Positions 47,695 through 59,571 of a stretch of DNA of 64,000 nt are shown here, piece by piece. The notes under the pieces are model-generated. The model was not told the DNA's origin and did not search any database. It saw only the letters and a program-made list of their open reading frames with translations. Each line of letters opens with the position of its first letter. Position 1 is the stretch's first letter. The stretch comes from Cerrena zonata (lineage: Eukaryota > Basidiomycota > Agaricomycetes > Polyporales > Cerrenaceae). The stretch covers positions 1,364,001 to 1,428,000 of the forward strand of contig JASBNA010000001.1 in assembly GCA_038087015.1 (NCBI GenBank), in the 5' to 3' direction. The translations under genes were made by a program, and so were the position numbers.

Positions 47695-49029
47695 ACACAA
47701 TTCACATTATCACAAGAAAACTTTCATCTCACTTCGGAGAATGCCAAATCTTGGGCTCATGTTCTCGGTACGTTGGCCGACGACATGGATTGGTTAAGGG
47801 AATACATCCCTGATAAGAGGGACCGACGCAAACAAATCTCTACACCACGTACTCCGAGCTCATCCGAGATCGAAGATTTGCATGATACCATCATCGCCGT
47901 TGGTATCTTTATCCGTACGGGTGTTGTGGATGCCTTGATATCAGAAGACCTGGAGGAGGCCCTTCTGACGAGCTGTGTACATGCACAGAATATTTCTAGT
48001 GAGTTGATTGGACATATCTCGTAGTATACTTATTGCCCCTGAAGTTATGCCGTCAGGTTGATACATTATCGAGCGGAAACCGAAGATAGACTAACCAGTC
48101 TGTGTAGGATATGACATCGTTACAGCACAGGACGATAATGTACAGGAAGCGGATATCGATAGTAGAAACCTTGGAAATGATGAAATCTGTGGGAGAAACC
48201 ACATTCACAGGATGCGTATTTTTTTCTGAGATCTCATTCACAGATGAAACTGCCAGTGAGCTGTTCGAGAAGCCCCGTAAACGTGTCATCCGTTATCTCG
48301 AGACACTCACGGCTTGGTATGATGCGTCTGTCGCTTTAACCCGTCACAAACCTTTCTCGAAACCATTGGTTGTCTACAAATTCACTGTCCCGCATTCAAA
48401 TCTTTCTGTCTCTGTCGACGAAATCACTTCGTTCAAAAACAACTATCTAGATAGCCTCAGTAAACAAGACCTCAGTGAAGATGACCAGATTGGTGTCCAA
48501 CAATTCCTGGACAAAATTCGCATCACTCCGAATGAAACTAAAAAAGCCACTATACACGCCGAAGCCTCCTTGATGGCCTTGGGATGTGATTTGCAAAGGA
48601 GGAGTTACAACAATGAGGCTTGTAATCGTGACGCCATACAGCAAGTGTTCAGTGTACGTTGTTTGTCCCTGCACATCTGGCAAATTCTGATTTTTATAGG
48701 CGGAGACTGTACCAATCGGGGCTAGCAAGAAGTGCTGCTGGTGTTGCGCACAACTAGGCGCCATCCTTGAGGTGAAGTCAACAAGGGGTGGGCCAAAGTA
48801 TAGTCTTCCCGGCACCCATGCTACGATCTTTCCGTGGGTAGCCCCCGTTGGTCTCTCGACTGATGTCCTCTTGAATATGAGAGATAAACTCCAGAACATT
48901 TTTGATCGTACTGCACGTTACTCGGACAATATTCCATCATCCAACAGAAGTTCTCTCGAGAGTGTGCTATCAGAGCTTCATTTGCATGACGATGTCGCTG
49001 TAAGTCGACGCGGTGGTCGACTTCACTGA
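47695..49029 (+). CDS. OTT_1508-like deaminase-fold protein
   Basis: Likely member of the deaminase-superfamily group (Pfam OTT_1508_deam type) that is expanded in Agaricomycetes. Zinc motifs: TIHAEASLMALG (His ligand and catalytic Glu) in the second coding block, and after an intron (about 48654-48710) IGASKKCCWCCAQLG (two Cys ligands). Between and before them: SAKSWAHVLG-type helices (NAKSWAHVLGTLADDMDWLR), TIIAVGIFIRTGVVDALI, FEKPRKRVIRYLETLTAWY, VSVDEITSFKNNYLDSL. The C-terminal block has FPWVAPVGLSTDVLLNMRDK. The frame between 48060 and 48130 is uncertain (intron from 48001 or indel), and the N-terminus is unresolved: the open frame reaches 47686 and probably has an acceptor at 47694. 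It may end DDVAVSRRGGRLH or splice at GTAAGT (49000). Substrate unknown. Confidence 0.7.
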
Positions 49030-49734
49030 TCGGACGTTCATAGAATAGGTGCAAAAACGTCTTCGTTGTGCGTAGTTAGCAGGGGGAAGAAGGAGCTAAG
49101 GGGAACACAACGAGGAGGCAAGCGTATATAAATTCGGCTATGTAACTTCACGGCTCCGTGACTAGCATTCGGCGCTTGAAAAAGGGTACAGGGCCCCTTT
49201 CGGCGAGCAAGGGAGTCAAGAACACTATATGTTTGCCGAGAGCGAGTAATAATGGTACATTGTCAATGCTAGAATATTAACGGCGATGCAAGACGAGATT
49301 GTATGTATGTATGCGTGTAACTAACTAGATGCAGATGAATGCTTAGTGCAGGAAGCCAGGGGAGAGGCAACGGGTGCCATGTAGGGAGAGAAGGGGATGG
49401 GGGGAGAGGTAATTGGGGAATGGGGAGGGGGGAAAGTTGTGGGGGTATGTGGGTGAGAGAGGGAGAAATAAGTATTGTGCGGTTGATTGAGGTGTAAGTT
49501 AAAAATGACATCATATCATACCAATGAAGGACCAAGAGACAACACGAAAACGAACAAGAAGCACGAAAGGACACAAACAAACAATAGAGGGAAGAGAAAA
49601 AGCAAAAAACAGAAGGACACACGTGACATAAAAGCGTTTAATGGAATTTCCAAAAACGGCCTTAGATGGTCCATATAAACCCAAGGAGAATGGTACGACA
49701 ATATCGATGCAAGATGCGTGAGCTCCCGTTGTCA
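49030..49734. other. Convergent 3' region with a TATA box and a G-rich tract
   Basis: 705 bases without a supported gene. It has TATATAAA at 49127-49134 with no open frame after it on the plus strand, and a G-rich tract at 49393-49432. Confidence 0.5.
49393..49432 (+). other. Potential G-quadruplex tract
   Basis: Five runs of four or more G (GGGG, GGGGGG, GGGG, GGGG, GGGGGG) with loops AT, AGAGGTAATT, AAT and A. On the NEM1 sense strand it is C-rich, about 300 bases past the NEM1 stop. Confidence 0.6.
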
Positions 49735-51277
49735 TGAGAAACCTCGGATCCCTAGGACACGTCGGACATCACCCGTAAAGCGTAGTGAGTCAAGCACTGG
49801 AAGGAGGTCGAGCAAGGCTTCGTCGTGAGGGTCGTGAGTCCAGCCTTCTATTGGGATACCATTGGCTGCGGAAACCAAATTGGTTAGCAAGATGTTTTGA
49901 CATATTAAATACAACCATGCTTACCTTCATTCTGAATGTAACATACAGGAGAATTGTCCACAAGACATACTCGAGACATATCCTGCTCTACAATACTCAG
50001 GTCTTTCGTATATGAGCCATTAGGCAGTTGGGTACATGACTACCATTTTGCTTCCGTCAAAATCAAAGCATGTGATAAAAATTCAGTGATAACGTACCTC
50101 TCGAAAAAAACGCCGAGTCAATATGCCTCTGCCAGCATCTAACCAATCAATAACAGGATCGGCATATTCTTGCATCGACGCTGTGAAAATAACGAGCGTA
50201 TACCATGCGGAAACCTGTCATATTTAATGACGTTAGCGGAATTACGACTATCTGCTACGAGCGACATACCTTCCGGAGGAAATAATCGACAAAGGGTCGT
50301 TTGTAAACATGATAAATGGTGCTTCGACCACCCAGAACAACCTCTACAGTGTACCCTGCGCCTTTGTTCCTTCTACCGAAACCAAACGTGCTCAGTACGC
50401 CCCCTCCATGATGTAAGTCCACCGGTCGTGATGTTGAGTGAATGAGTGTTTCGTCCAGATCCAATACTAGCGTCTTTTGTCGATGTAATGGTGTCTTGTG
50501 TGTAGGTAGGGTAGGTGTTGGCGTGCGACGATTCGGAGAGTCATTAACTCGTGAAGCTGTAGTTACTGTTATCGTGGAACCAGACTCAATAATTACGGGT
50601 GGATCAAATTGAGGTATTGCTGGAGATGAATCTGAACGTGTGACAGGATTGAGGTATTCTAGAGGGGTTGGCGGCGATGAAGATTGTATTGGTGGGGGAT
50701 GGGGTGGAGCAGGATGCATTTCTAGACCGAGAGGTTTCTCGTCTTTGTATTCCTCGTCTGAATACTTCTCCTCTTCGTCCGTTCCCTCTTCTACAACAAC
50801 CTCAGGAGCCCGTACTAGGCCATTCTGCCTTGTCATGGATATCCACAGGTTGTACACCCGATGCCAGAGTGAGAGCAAGACCCGAATAAAGAATATCCGC
50901 CGCAGTAGAGTTTCCGTGCTTGACTTTGGTCGGATGGGCTTCTCGGATACAGAGACAGATGGCCTCCGTGAGGACGGTTTTGACATTTGACTGGTGCTTG
51001 GCTGAGAAGGTACTGGGGGTGGTATTGAATCTGGTAAGGAAGGGTCACCAGGGTGTATGTCCGATGGGGACGAATGCGATCGCCTCAGCGGCCAGGAAGA
51101 CAAATCATCCCCTGAGGACAGCTTTGTTGACCACGTCTGAACCCTCTTCAAGCTCCCGATCTCGCCATTATCAGTTTCTGGCAGGAGGGGCACAGATTCA
51201 GTAACCGGTGTAGAGGGTGGCGTACGGGGTGACGCCAGGACATCGAACTGGCGAGAAAGGTAGGTGAGGGAGTTCAT
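49735..51277 (-). CDS. NEM1: Nem1-type protein phosphatase (FCP1/SCP domain)
   Basis: Catalytic subunit of the Nem1-Spo7 complex at the ER/nuclear envelope, which dephosphorylates the lipin Pah1 and so controls triacylglycerol and membrane lipid balance. N-terminus [17 protein letters not shown], a long disordered Ser/Pro part, a hydrophobic helix ([20 protein letters not shown]), then the HAD phosphatase: catalytic [99 protein letters not shown]. Start: ATG 51277 follows a hydrophobic stretch in frame (SALSVLTVFCAVYAAL), so an upstream start after an unseen intron or indel is possible; the frame extends to 51451 without an ATG. Introns: about 50212-50270, 50030-50097, 49868-49923. Confidence 0.9.
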
Positions 51278-52878
51278 GAGCGCAGCATATACGGCGCAGA
51301 ACACGGTGAGCACGCTGAGGGCACTCGGATGGCGGTCGAAGAGAAAGCAGGTGAAAGTGCTAAAGAAAGGTATGATGGGGAATATTCGGGTGCATGGAGG
51401 ACGCGAGACTGTTGCCTGACCGCCCTTGCCGCCCCAACGTTCCCTGTCCACAGCGTCTCTCTTTTCATTATTACTCTCTCCTCCCTCTCTTTTCTCAAGG
51501 ATGCCTCAAAACCCGCTCACGTTGTTCTCATTTGCGCTATATCCGGTCGGCTCTTGGGGTGCTGACCTTCAAACGTGCTACGCTGTACAACCGTCTCTCG
51601 CGTCTTTCATAATCGTCAATGACTGATCGTGTATGCCAATTCTGGTCGAACACCCATCTGCCTTGTGTTATCTTGTTCACAGAACTTCTTTATCGCTGCA
51701 ATTACATACTCTACACGGGGATCAATAGAAAATATTCTCATAGTCACTGCACGTGTGTGTGTCTCTATCGTGTCTGCCTGCAACAAGCGTTCAAGGGATC
51801 CAACGTGCGGTATTACCTCCTTATAACGAAGAACGCGATTTCCATACTTGCGTACCATAGACCTGTCTTTGATACCACAAACTGGCTAGTGAGAACGGCA
51901 TGTAATATATCGTGGTAGCTTCCAGGTCTCATGAGACTGCTGCCAGCCTACGGGAGGCTTCATGTAGCTTGTTCCGTGACAGTTAGCTTCGGGACTTACG
52001 GATCCTGAGCTGAACGTTCAAGAACTCGGGTTGGTTGTCGATGTACTCCGGAAGCTGTACTGTCTCGATCCTGTCAGCTTTGAAGTTCTCAGCAATTTGT
52101 TGTCGGGTTCATCGCATCGAGCGTTATTCAAATTCAAGACTTGGGCAGGGCTGGGACAATTGAACGCCAGCCCCACGACACTGTATTACCAAGACAAGAA
52201 AAACCTCGAGAAAACATATACAGTTGCTCGTAGTTTTGACTTGATGACAACTACATCGAAGTCATACACCTCAGACAAACATAGGCAATAAAACACTTGG
52301 TACAATTATATTATCGAAACCCGAACGCAGTACTGCTACAACTATGTACAAAGCACAACGACAAAGAAAGCAACGGAAATTACACGCAGATTTTAAAACA
52401 GATCGACGGTTAACACAAAGCTTGTAAGGTAAGAAAAAAAGACAAGAAAAAAGTTGGGGGGTGTTACACCAATTCCAATAATAAAAAAGGGATACGAAAT
52501 TACAAACAATGGTGAGACAAATTGAAAACAAGGAAAAAAAACAAGACGATGATACTGCGGGGGTGGTTCGTGATGTCGTGGGGTGGACTTAAGAGTTGGG
52601 GAAGAGATGCGAGGGAAAGAAGTGAGGTGGGATGAGAAGAAATGATGGGTCATGGGTGCATTGAGTAATGGACGATGAGTGATGGATTGGGGCGAGTCGG
52701 ATGAAAGCACTATGACGGGTGCGAGGACAGAGTTGGCTAACAGCTACAAGAGAGCAGTTCATACATTGACGAGTCTTGAACCAGGAAGGCAGAAATTGAG
52801 ATTAGTCGCAAAATGCAGCGGTTAAGGTAATGAGAGGTCGTAGATCGTAGACACAGAATTGATTCTTCATACAACAAG
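51278..52878. other. Long intergenic region without recognised genes
   Basis: 1.6 kb. Left part is NEM1 promoter and leader (CT-rich on the minus strand). A plus-strand open frame at 52031-52291 (86 codons) has no similarity I recognise. From about 52420 to 52720 the sequence is A/G-rich low complexity, probably the 3' UTR of the next gene. Confidence 0.5.
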
Positions 52879-55800
52879 TTACGCCAAGCTTCGCCACATA
52901 CCTGGATAAAAAATCATCAGTAACGAGAATTTTTCTGGAGAAGAAGCGAACTGACCAGCAGCTGGCACACTGTCCCTCGCTTGCAAAATCTTCAGCGCCC
53001 TCCTCCTCGCTCTTCCACCAACTTGTTGTACATTCACGTCATCTCCCAACACCGCGTCATCATCCTCATCGTCCTCGTCTTCCCCATCATCTTCGTCCAC
53101 AAAGTCAACGATACCAGGATCAATTGAGCGCATTCGATCACGTTCCGCGTATGAAGCTTTGCGTAATGCAGCAGAAGACTTTCGGAATGTAGGTACGAGC
53201 ACTCCAGGTCGGTCCGAAAGGGACGTCTTAGGTTGGTATGAAGGTGCACCGAAATTGCGACCCTGACTGATAGGAGCGATGGGTATGGGTGCTGAAGTTG
53301 CTAGCGGAACAAAGGGATCCGCTACAGAACAGTCAGCCAGGCAATTGGGCTACGAGGGAAACTAAAACTTACGTTGCCTTTCATCGCTCTCCGTAGTTCC
53401 ATCACTTTCATCATAATATCCAGCACGACTAGATGTTGAATCTTCGTCTTCCTCGGGGATTCTATCCACAGCCTTACGGTTCTTCTTTCCCTGTCTACTT
53501 ACAAACAACTGCCAGGCTTTGCTATTCTTCTTCCAAGCACTGCGGTGACTAGGAGTATGCGCAGCGACCAACTTCAGGATCTCTGCTTCTCGGGAATCCA
53601 GTTCCTCTTCAGGGTCTTCCGCAGGAGAAGTAAGAGGGGAGTCTTCCAATGATTGATTGTTCTTCTCGTCCCGTTGGGCATCAGTAGTAGGGTTCAAGTC
53701 GACCTTCTGATGAGGTATCAATGGACGCATTGCTGAAGGCATAGGCAAGGACGATGGTCGAAGTGTAGACAAAGAAGAGGGCAAACCGGACATGTCCGTC
53801 TTTCGCACACGCTGAGGTCGACGTGGAGCGTGAATGGGTTCGACGGGAGTAGTGGGCTCAGAGGCATTATTACGATGCGCCAGAGGGTCGATAATCTCTT
53901 CACCTTCACGTTCTCCAGACTCATTCTCGAAGTCGAACACAGCGGCTAAATATCCCTTATTAGAATTTATAGAAAGAAGCATTTAGAAAAGTGCTTACCT
54001 TCTTCACCACCCGAAGCACCCCTTTTCGTACCCCTCTCCCGCGTTGGTTCATCGTCGATGATAGCCACGTCAGGATGTACAACGAAAGTAACCTTACGTT
54101 TACCCTTGTCAGGAGTGCCAACAGTAGACGCAACTCCCTTCTTGTCTTTAGCCTCAACTGGCTTCTCCTCCTGCTTGTCGCCGTCTTTCGTGTCTGCGTT
54201 GATCGGTTGAAGATTAGATCCTGAGCCAGAAGCCTCTGGTATGGACAGTTTCTTGACAGCACTCTTTTGGGGTGATCGACCTCGGGGTGCGTCCTCCACA
54301 CTAGGAACAGTATTGGTGGGTATTAACGAGGCATCATCGACAATAGCAGCCTGTCCAGCCAGCTGGTCCATCTCCATAACATATTTGTAGCTGGTAGCGA
54401 TATCCTTCGACTCGTCCATATTCCGGCGATAGGCCTCTCGAATGGAAATAGCCTCATTGGGAATATTCATAGCTAACGTACGAGAAGATGCAGTAGCTGG
54501 TGATCGTGCGCGTTGAGTAGATGGGGTTGTGGGTTCAGGAGATGTAGGCTGACGTCGTGGAGATGTCCTCGTTCCATTGGAAGAAGTGGATCCATTGCGT
54601 TCAGCAACTGCCCTAGGGTGATGGAACGCAGAAGTAGCCAATGAGGCTGACAAAGCTGAGGTAATGTTATGGGGTACGGATGCAGAGGTTGTCGAGCGAT
54701 TAGGTGGACTCTGGGGATAAAACTTGTGACACGTATAGACGCAGGGAGGCCATTGCCCTGACCAGGACTAGTTGGGCTTGTAGGCGTCGAGAAGTTGCCA
54801 CTCTGTCTGTTGGTACTTCGATTCCGTTTCTTCTCGTTTGCTTCCTGTTCAGCTTGACTAACAGCTTGCTTCCATTGCGTCCAAATGGTTTCAACTTCGG
54901 CCCTGAGCTTGCCTTCCGCGGCCTCCAGCTCTGCTATCTTGGCTTGGAATACCTTGGCTAGATATTCCTCTGCTTCTTCTCGGAGCTTCGATGAAACCTC
55001 GCTCGCAACGGCTGAAACATGTTTGAAGACGGAATGTGACGGAGTGAATGGCGGCGGAAGGAACAATGGAGGTAACGCGGGGAGGTGCTTCTGGTCTTCA
55101 GGTGGAGACTTTGACGGCGACGGCGCTGAATAGGATGGCGCTGCAAATGTCGAGGAAGAACCGCCAGAGGGAAGCACGATGCAGAACGTGCGCGAGTACA
55201 ACGGGGAGGTCTCGGCCTTTGGAATATCATCTCCAGACTATCACAAGACATGTATCTATCAGTTATGCGCCGGAAAAAAGAAGAACGAGGCGAGGGTCTG
55301 CATGCAAGCTGCGAGCAAGTCCGCGATATACGTCATTTCCTCGATCATGGGGATGAGCGCATAGTCACAGAGATACATGCAGGCCCTCTGACGCAGAAGA
55401 AGGGGAAGGCTAGACCACTTACAATGGTATCCTTGTACACCTCTATCCAGCCAGATGCGGTTTTTAATAGCTCACTTTCCGCCCAATCTTCGGTAGGGGG
55501 TAAAGGGCCCTCTCCGCAGTCAATGTCGGGTGTTATGACCTGCAGAACACGATAAACGAGTGTCTGGCAAACTAAACATGTCAAAGACATGTATCGGGTG
55601 AGTATGGTATCATCGCCGCGTTTCTCTTCCTTTGCATGACTTCGGGCGCGAAGAGTTAATTGAGTATGGGCCTGAAAAAAAGGATTGAGCACAGAGGGAA
55701 CAAAGAGAGGATGAGTAGATTTTTTACTGACCACTGAGATCCCGTCGTCACCGACATAGAGCTTGGAATAGTCCTTCTCTGCAGGTTTGGCCTGTTCGGG

Positions 55801-55881
55801 GGCGGGGAGTGGGGTGATGCGGACGTTGAGGCATTTGCATGCGTAGGCGCGGATGTGGCCACCGTTTGTGGTCACGGTCAT
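52879..55881 (-). CDS. Large uncharacterised protein with N-terminal CxC/CxxC module
   Basis: Not assigned to a named family. N-terminal module: MTVTTNGGHIRAYACKCLNV, KLYVGDDGISV, AHTQLTLRARSHAKEE, MSLTCLVCQTLVYRVLQV, then SGWIEVYKDTI, YSRTFCIVLPSGG. The CxC plus CxxC pattern between beta-strand-like segments could bind zinc as in beta-tent folds (Mis18/yippee/GFA), which is inference. Next a coiled coil (VSSKLREEAEEYLAKVFQAK, AELEAAEGKLRAEVETIWTQ), then about 600 disordered residues with Ser/Pro/Thr, basic (KGKRKVTFVVHPDV) and acidic parts, a segment EAEILKLVAAHTPSHRSAWK, and near the end an acidic run (VDEDDGEDEDDEDDD) and GGRARRRALKILQARDSVPA. The last intron (52898-52956) leads to GMWRSLA. 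Introns elsewhere: 55674-55732, 55234-55425, 53947-53998, 53321-53371. About 880 residues; nuclear localisation likely. Confidence 0.78.
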
Positions 55882-56478
55882 GGTGTGCTCTAGAGCGAGC
55901 GGGCGTAGTTGGTGGTGGTTGGAGGATAAGGTTGGAATTGAAGAGGGAAAAGACGCTGCGAGGGTGGCTGAGAGTAGCGACGGAGGAAGGTGGTGACTCT
56001 TCCGAGTCCGTGACTACTGTGCCCCTGGTTGGAATATTTTTTGCTCGGACCGATTCAATTTGCGGGATTCAGGCTGCGAACTGTGTACAAGAGTGTCTGA
56101 GTATGTTGTGGGTAGTGTGGCATAGCACTGCCAATAGCTGCCAATCTGGTGTCTGTCTTTCCCTCTCCAAGTCAAAACCAGTGCAGTCACCTGGGCGTGT
56201 GCTGATAATCTGCCTCCGACGCTCATACTGCGGCCTCCGTTTCTCTCACTCTTCTGCCATTAGCCGTAGCCAACAATAAGGCATCTTGCCTCCAACCCGC
56301 CGGCCCTGTTTACGAACCTTCCCTCACTTCCCTCACGAGTTCCCCTCGGTCACGTACAGTATACATATGGAGTGACAGTTATCACAAGCTTGCTCCGGCC
56401 GCATTACCATACAGACTGCATGCGTATGTCATCACTGCGCCGCTTTCCTAAACAACTATCGGATGATACTCTACATGA
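55882..56478. other. Intergenic, promoter of the Cys-module gene and 3' flank of CLPTM1
   Basis: 597 bases. No supported exon. Short open frames at 55839-56279 and 56014-56226 overlap each other and carry no recognisable sequence. Confidence 0.5.
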
Positions 56479-59390
56479 TCACTTGTTCTTCTTCGTCTCC
56501 ATGTCCGCCTTACCGTCCTTCTCTGCAATCGTATCTGCATCCGATACCATCACTTGACCATACTCGTTCACCCGTTTAGGATCAATCCTATAGATCCAGC
56601 GCTGGAGAGGACCAATCTGGTTCGGTAAAAGCACGGCAAGAATCGTGGTGGCAACTTACTTGATACAGGAAAACCAGGAATACAACGTCGTCCCGGAAAC
56701 ACGCCAGCCGATGCAGGATGGGCATCTTGATACAGAACCTGTGATCATCACTTGAGCAAAGGCTCTTACGTTCACCATGATTTTTTGTTCCGACTTACGC
56801 AAACAAATCATCCACAACGGTCGACAATGTCTTGAAAATCATCGCTTTCATCGGCATGTGGGCTACACTCTGCAATAGTAATCCCGAAGTAAGCAACGGA
56901 GCTCGCAACCGAAGTAAAGGCTCTTACCTTGAGCTTATAGTTTATGATTAACTGAGGAACTAGTTGTACCTAAAAGAGGTGTCAGTTTAGCTTTCGGCGA
57001 ACTCATCCTCGGACGTAAGGTACTCACGAATCCAAACATGTAGACAAATGAAGTCAGAGTCGAAATTACAAACGAGTACCATCCTCTATGGGTCTCGTAG
57101 AGTAGTGAGTATATCGTATAGCCAGCCAAACATGGGATGGCGACGTAAGAGACATAACGGAAGGCGAGTTTGTCATATCTAACATCCACCCGGATTAGCA
57201 TGGAGGCAAATTGATTGATAGATCCACTCACTCCTGCGTCTTTTTCTCATCCTCGCTTAGAACATGCTTGTCTGAACATCGTTAGTTTCGTACCGTCCCG
57301 CAAATACCGATACTATTTGGAATTTACCTTTCACGTTGATCTTGTATGGCAAGAGGGATCCCGGCGAGGCAGGAGCAATACTAATATCCACAGCCTTTGT
57401 AATCTAGGGTACAAAATGCCAAGGAAGAGTGTCAAAGAAGGCAAACACAACATACAGATACAGATACAGATACGATACTCACTTTCCAGGCTTCGATGAG
57501 AACCCCTATTCCTGATCCCATGAGAATCATCCAGCTCGTTTGCTCATTATTATCGATGAGGTACAGCAGGATAATGATCTGTACGACCACATTGGTGGCG
57601 ATCTAGATGAAAAGTGGAAGTTGAATTGAATTGGAGTGAACACTTTAAGTCAAATGACAAGCATACCGTTCTATAGAGAAAAGTTCATCTCAAATTAGAG
57701 GGTGTTCTCATGACGCCATGAACAAACTTGAACTCACCGCAGGGAAACCCCAACCATTTCCTTTTTCGTTCTCCAATGAGCAACATCCGAGCTGAACGCA
57801 AGGAACTCAAATCTGGTATAGAATGGCACCTTATCAGATGAAAGCGTTCCCGTGATTGAAAGCACCCCAAGACATACAGCACATGCAACAAGCTGACTAG
57901 ACCTGTTAAAGCCAAAAAATAGGGATTTGTTTCGACGAGCATCCGTTTGATTTCGTCCATCTCCGAAACCGACGCAGCACCTTGCTGCTTGGCTGCCTCT
58001 TTGAAACTAGCGGTCATAGTCGCAAAGATTTGGAACTTCCAGTACGTCATTGGCTGGAAGGTGATCTGGATCGGCAAGACCGGTGTAGTCTCATTGATTT
58101 CGATGTATTGCGAGCGAAGATGCCAGAATTCATTGGGGAAAATAATAGGTCGGTAGAAACCTTTCGTTCCTGTCTCATCCCGCTCAGGGAGGAGAGTGAT
58201 ATCTGAACACGGGTGAGCAAGTATATCGAGATGAAGGGAGTAAGGCACACACGTTGCGCTACAGGAGCGGGTAGTTGTGTCGCTGGAACCACTGAGCCAT
58301 CCGAGATGAGGGCTATAGTCATGTTCTAGGTCATGTCCAGGTAAATCTCTAACATCGGGCGAGTTTAAAGTGCCTGACCTTGTGCCAATGTGACACGATA
58401 ACATCTCCCTCCTAAAGCCAATAATCCGCGTCAACAGTGCTCAAGATGGCATCATGGGCTATGCCTTACCTCGGACTCCTTTGCTTCTTCAGCTTCCTGC
58501 TGCTCTTTTGAATTCAGGAGGTTCTTCTCCTTCCTTATCTTTGTTTTCGGGAGGTAGTGGGTAAGGACTACAAGATACTTTTAATATGCAACATTTTGTT
58601 TTCTGATTATACGTACGTTTCCGAATTTGGTGAACAGAATCAGGGTCGAACTTAGAATCGTTGGGGTCTGGGCTGGCACCATCCTTGACAAGGAACACAT
58701 CTGCCCACATGGAACCATTATGTTGGACCGACTAACGGCACAGATATAAATCTCCAGATTACCACAGAAGATCGACTAGACTCACCGGAGGTAGTTTAAC
58801 ATCATATTCCGCAGTCCTAGACTCCTTCCAGTCGCCAAACGTGATGTTCTCCCAAACAAAGTGAGGTAAATCCTCGTCTCCGTTTTTGCGGTATCCCGAC
58901 GTCCATTTGCGGGAGAATACATCACCCTTGGGGTTAGTGTTTAGATATACGTGCATAGATAGAGGAATTCCAAGGGGCCATGCTGGGTATGCATGTGTGG
59001 GTATTACGGGGATATTAGCAGCAGGGGGTACAATTTGTCCAGGTGTAATTGCTGGGGCTACTCCAGAAGTAACCGGTGACGGAGGAGGTTCCTTCGAGGC
59101 TGGAGTAGAACCAAAGAATTTGCTGACTGTTGCGAATAGCGCGTAAGCAGTGTAGAGAAGAATGATTGGTATGGAACAACGCACTGAATTGCATAGCGAT
59201 ATAAGCCAAAAGCACTTGCTAAACATCACCGTAATGATAAATCGTTCCGATGAATTCCATAAATAATGACAGCGAGCGCACGTACTTGTACAATACCCAT
59301 AATCTTCTTCATTGTAGACTCCTCCTCCTGCCTTGGAGCCGGGCCAGCATTCGCTGGGCGCGCTACCTGAGCAGCAGTTGAGCTAGACAT
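56479..59390 (-). CDS. CLPTM1 family multi-pass membrane protein
   Basis: Homologue of cleft lip and palate transmembrane protein 1 and CLPTM1L; the human proteins act in ER membrane trafficking and lipid scrambling. MSSSTAAQVARPANAGPAP, an N-terminal helix (MKKIMGIVQ then ALFATVSKFFGSTP), a large luminal part with family blocks PLSMHVYLNTNPKGDVFS, FVWENITFGDWKESRTAEYD, NGSMWADVFLVKDG, GFYRPIIFPNEFWHLRSQY, INETTPVLPIQITFQPMTYW, WKFQIFATMTASFKEA, then spans NPYFLALTGLVSLLHVL, FEFLAFSSDVAHWR, NVVVQIIILLYLIDN, TSWMILMGSGIGVLIEAWK, a conserved linker DKHVLSEDEKKTQE, FRYVSYVAIPCLAGYTIYSL, YSFVISTLTSFVYMFGFV, and QLIINYKLKSVAHMPMKAMI. C-terminus GKADMETKKNK. More than 12 exons, about 650 residues. 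Confidence 0.93.
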
Positions 59391-59571
59391 CGTGACGGTC
59401 GTTGGATGAGCTTGAGCCTACTACGATTATTTCGGGCAATAGCACTGCTGGATGGCGCGTACACACGTGGTCGATCACTGCTTTAGGCACAGCCAAGAAA
59501 AGAAAGTCTATAAGAACGCTACATCATATTCGACGTAATGACGACTAAGATTACATGACTATCATCCTTGT

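Noticed and set aside
41415..49029. Secondary-metabolite gene cluster
   Set aside because: Only two duplicated P450s and one deaminase-fold gene are present; no backbone synthase, transporter or cluster regulator is visible.
51616..51918. Overlapping short open frames on both strands at 51616-51918
   Set aside because: They overlap on opposite strands and none resembles a known protein.
52031..52291. 86-codon plus-strand open frame in the NEM1 upstream gap
   Set aside because: No similarity I can recognise, no clear promoter or splice partner; kept only as a note in the intergenic entry.
57450..57475. ACAGAT tandem repeat
   Set aside because: Only about four short units inside a CLPTM1 intron; ordinary microsatellite noise.
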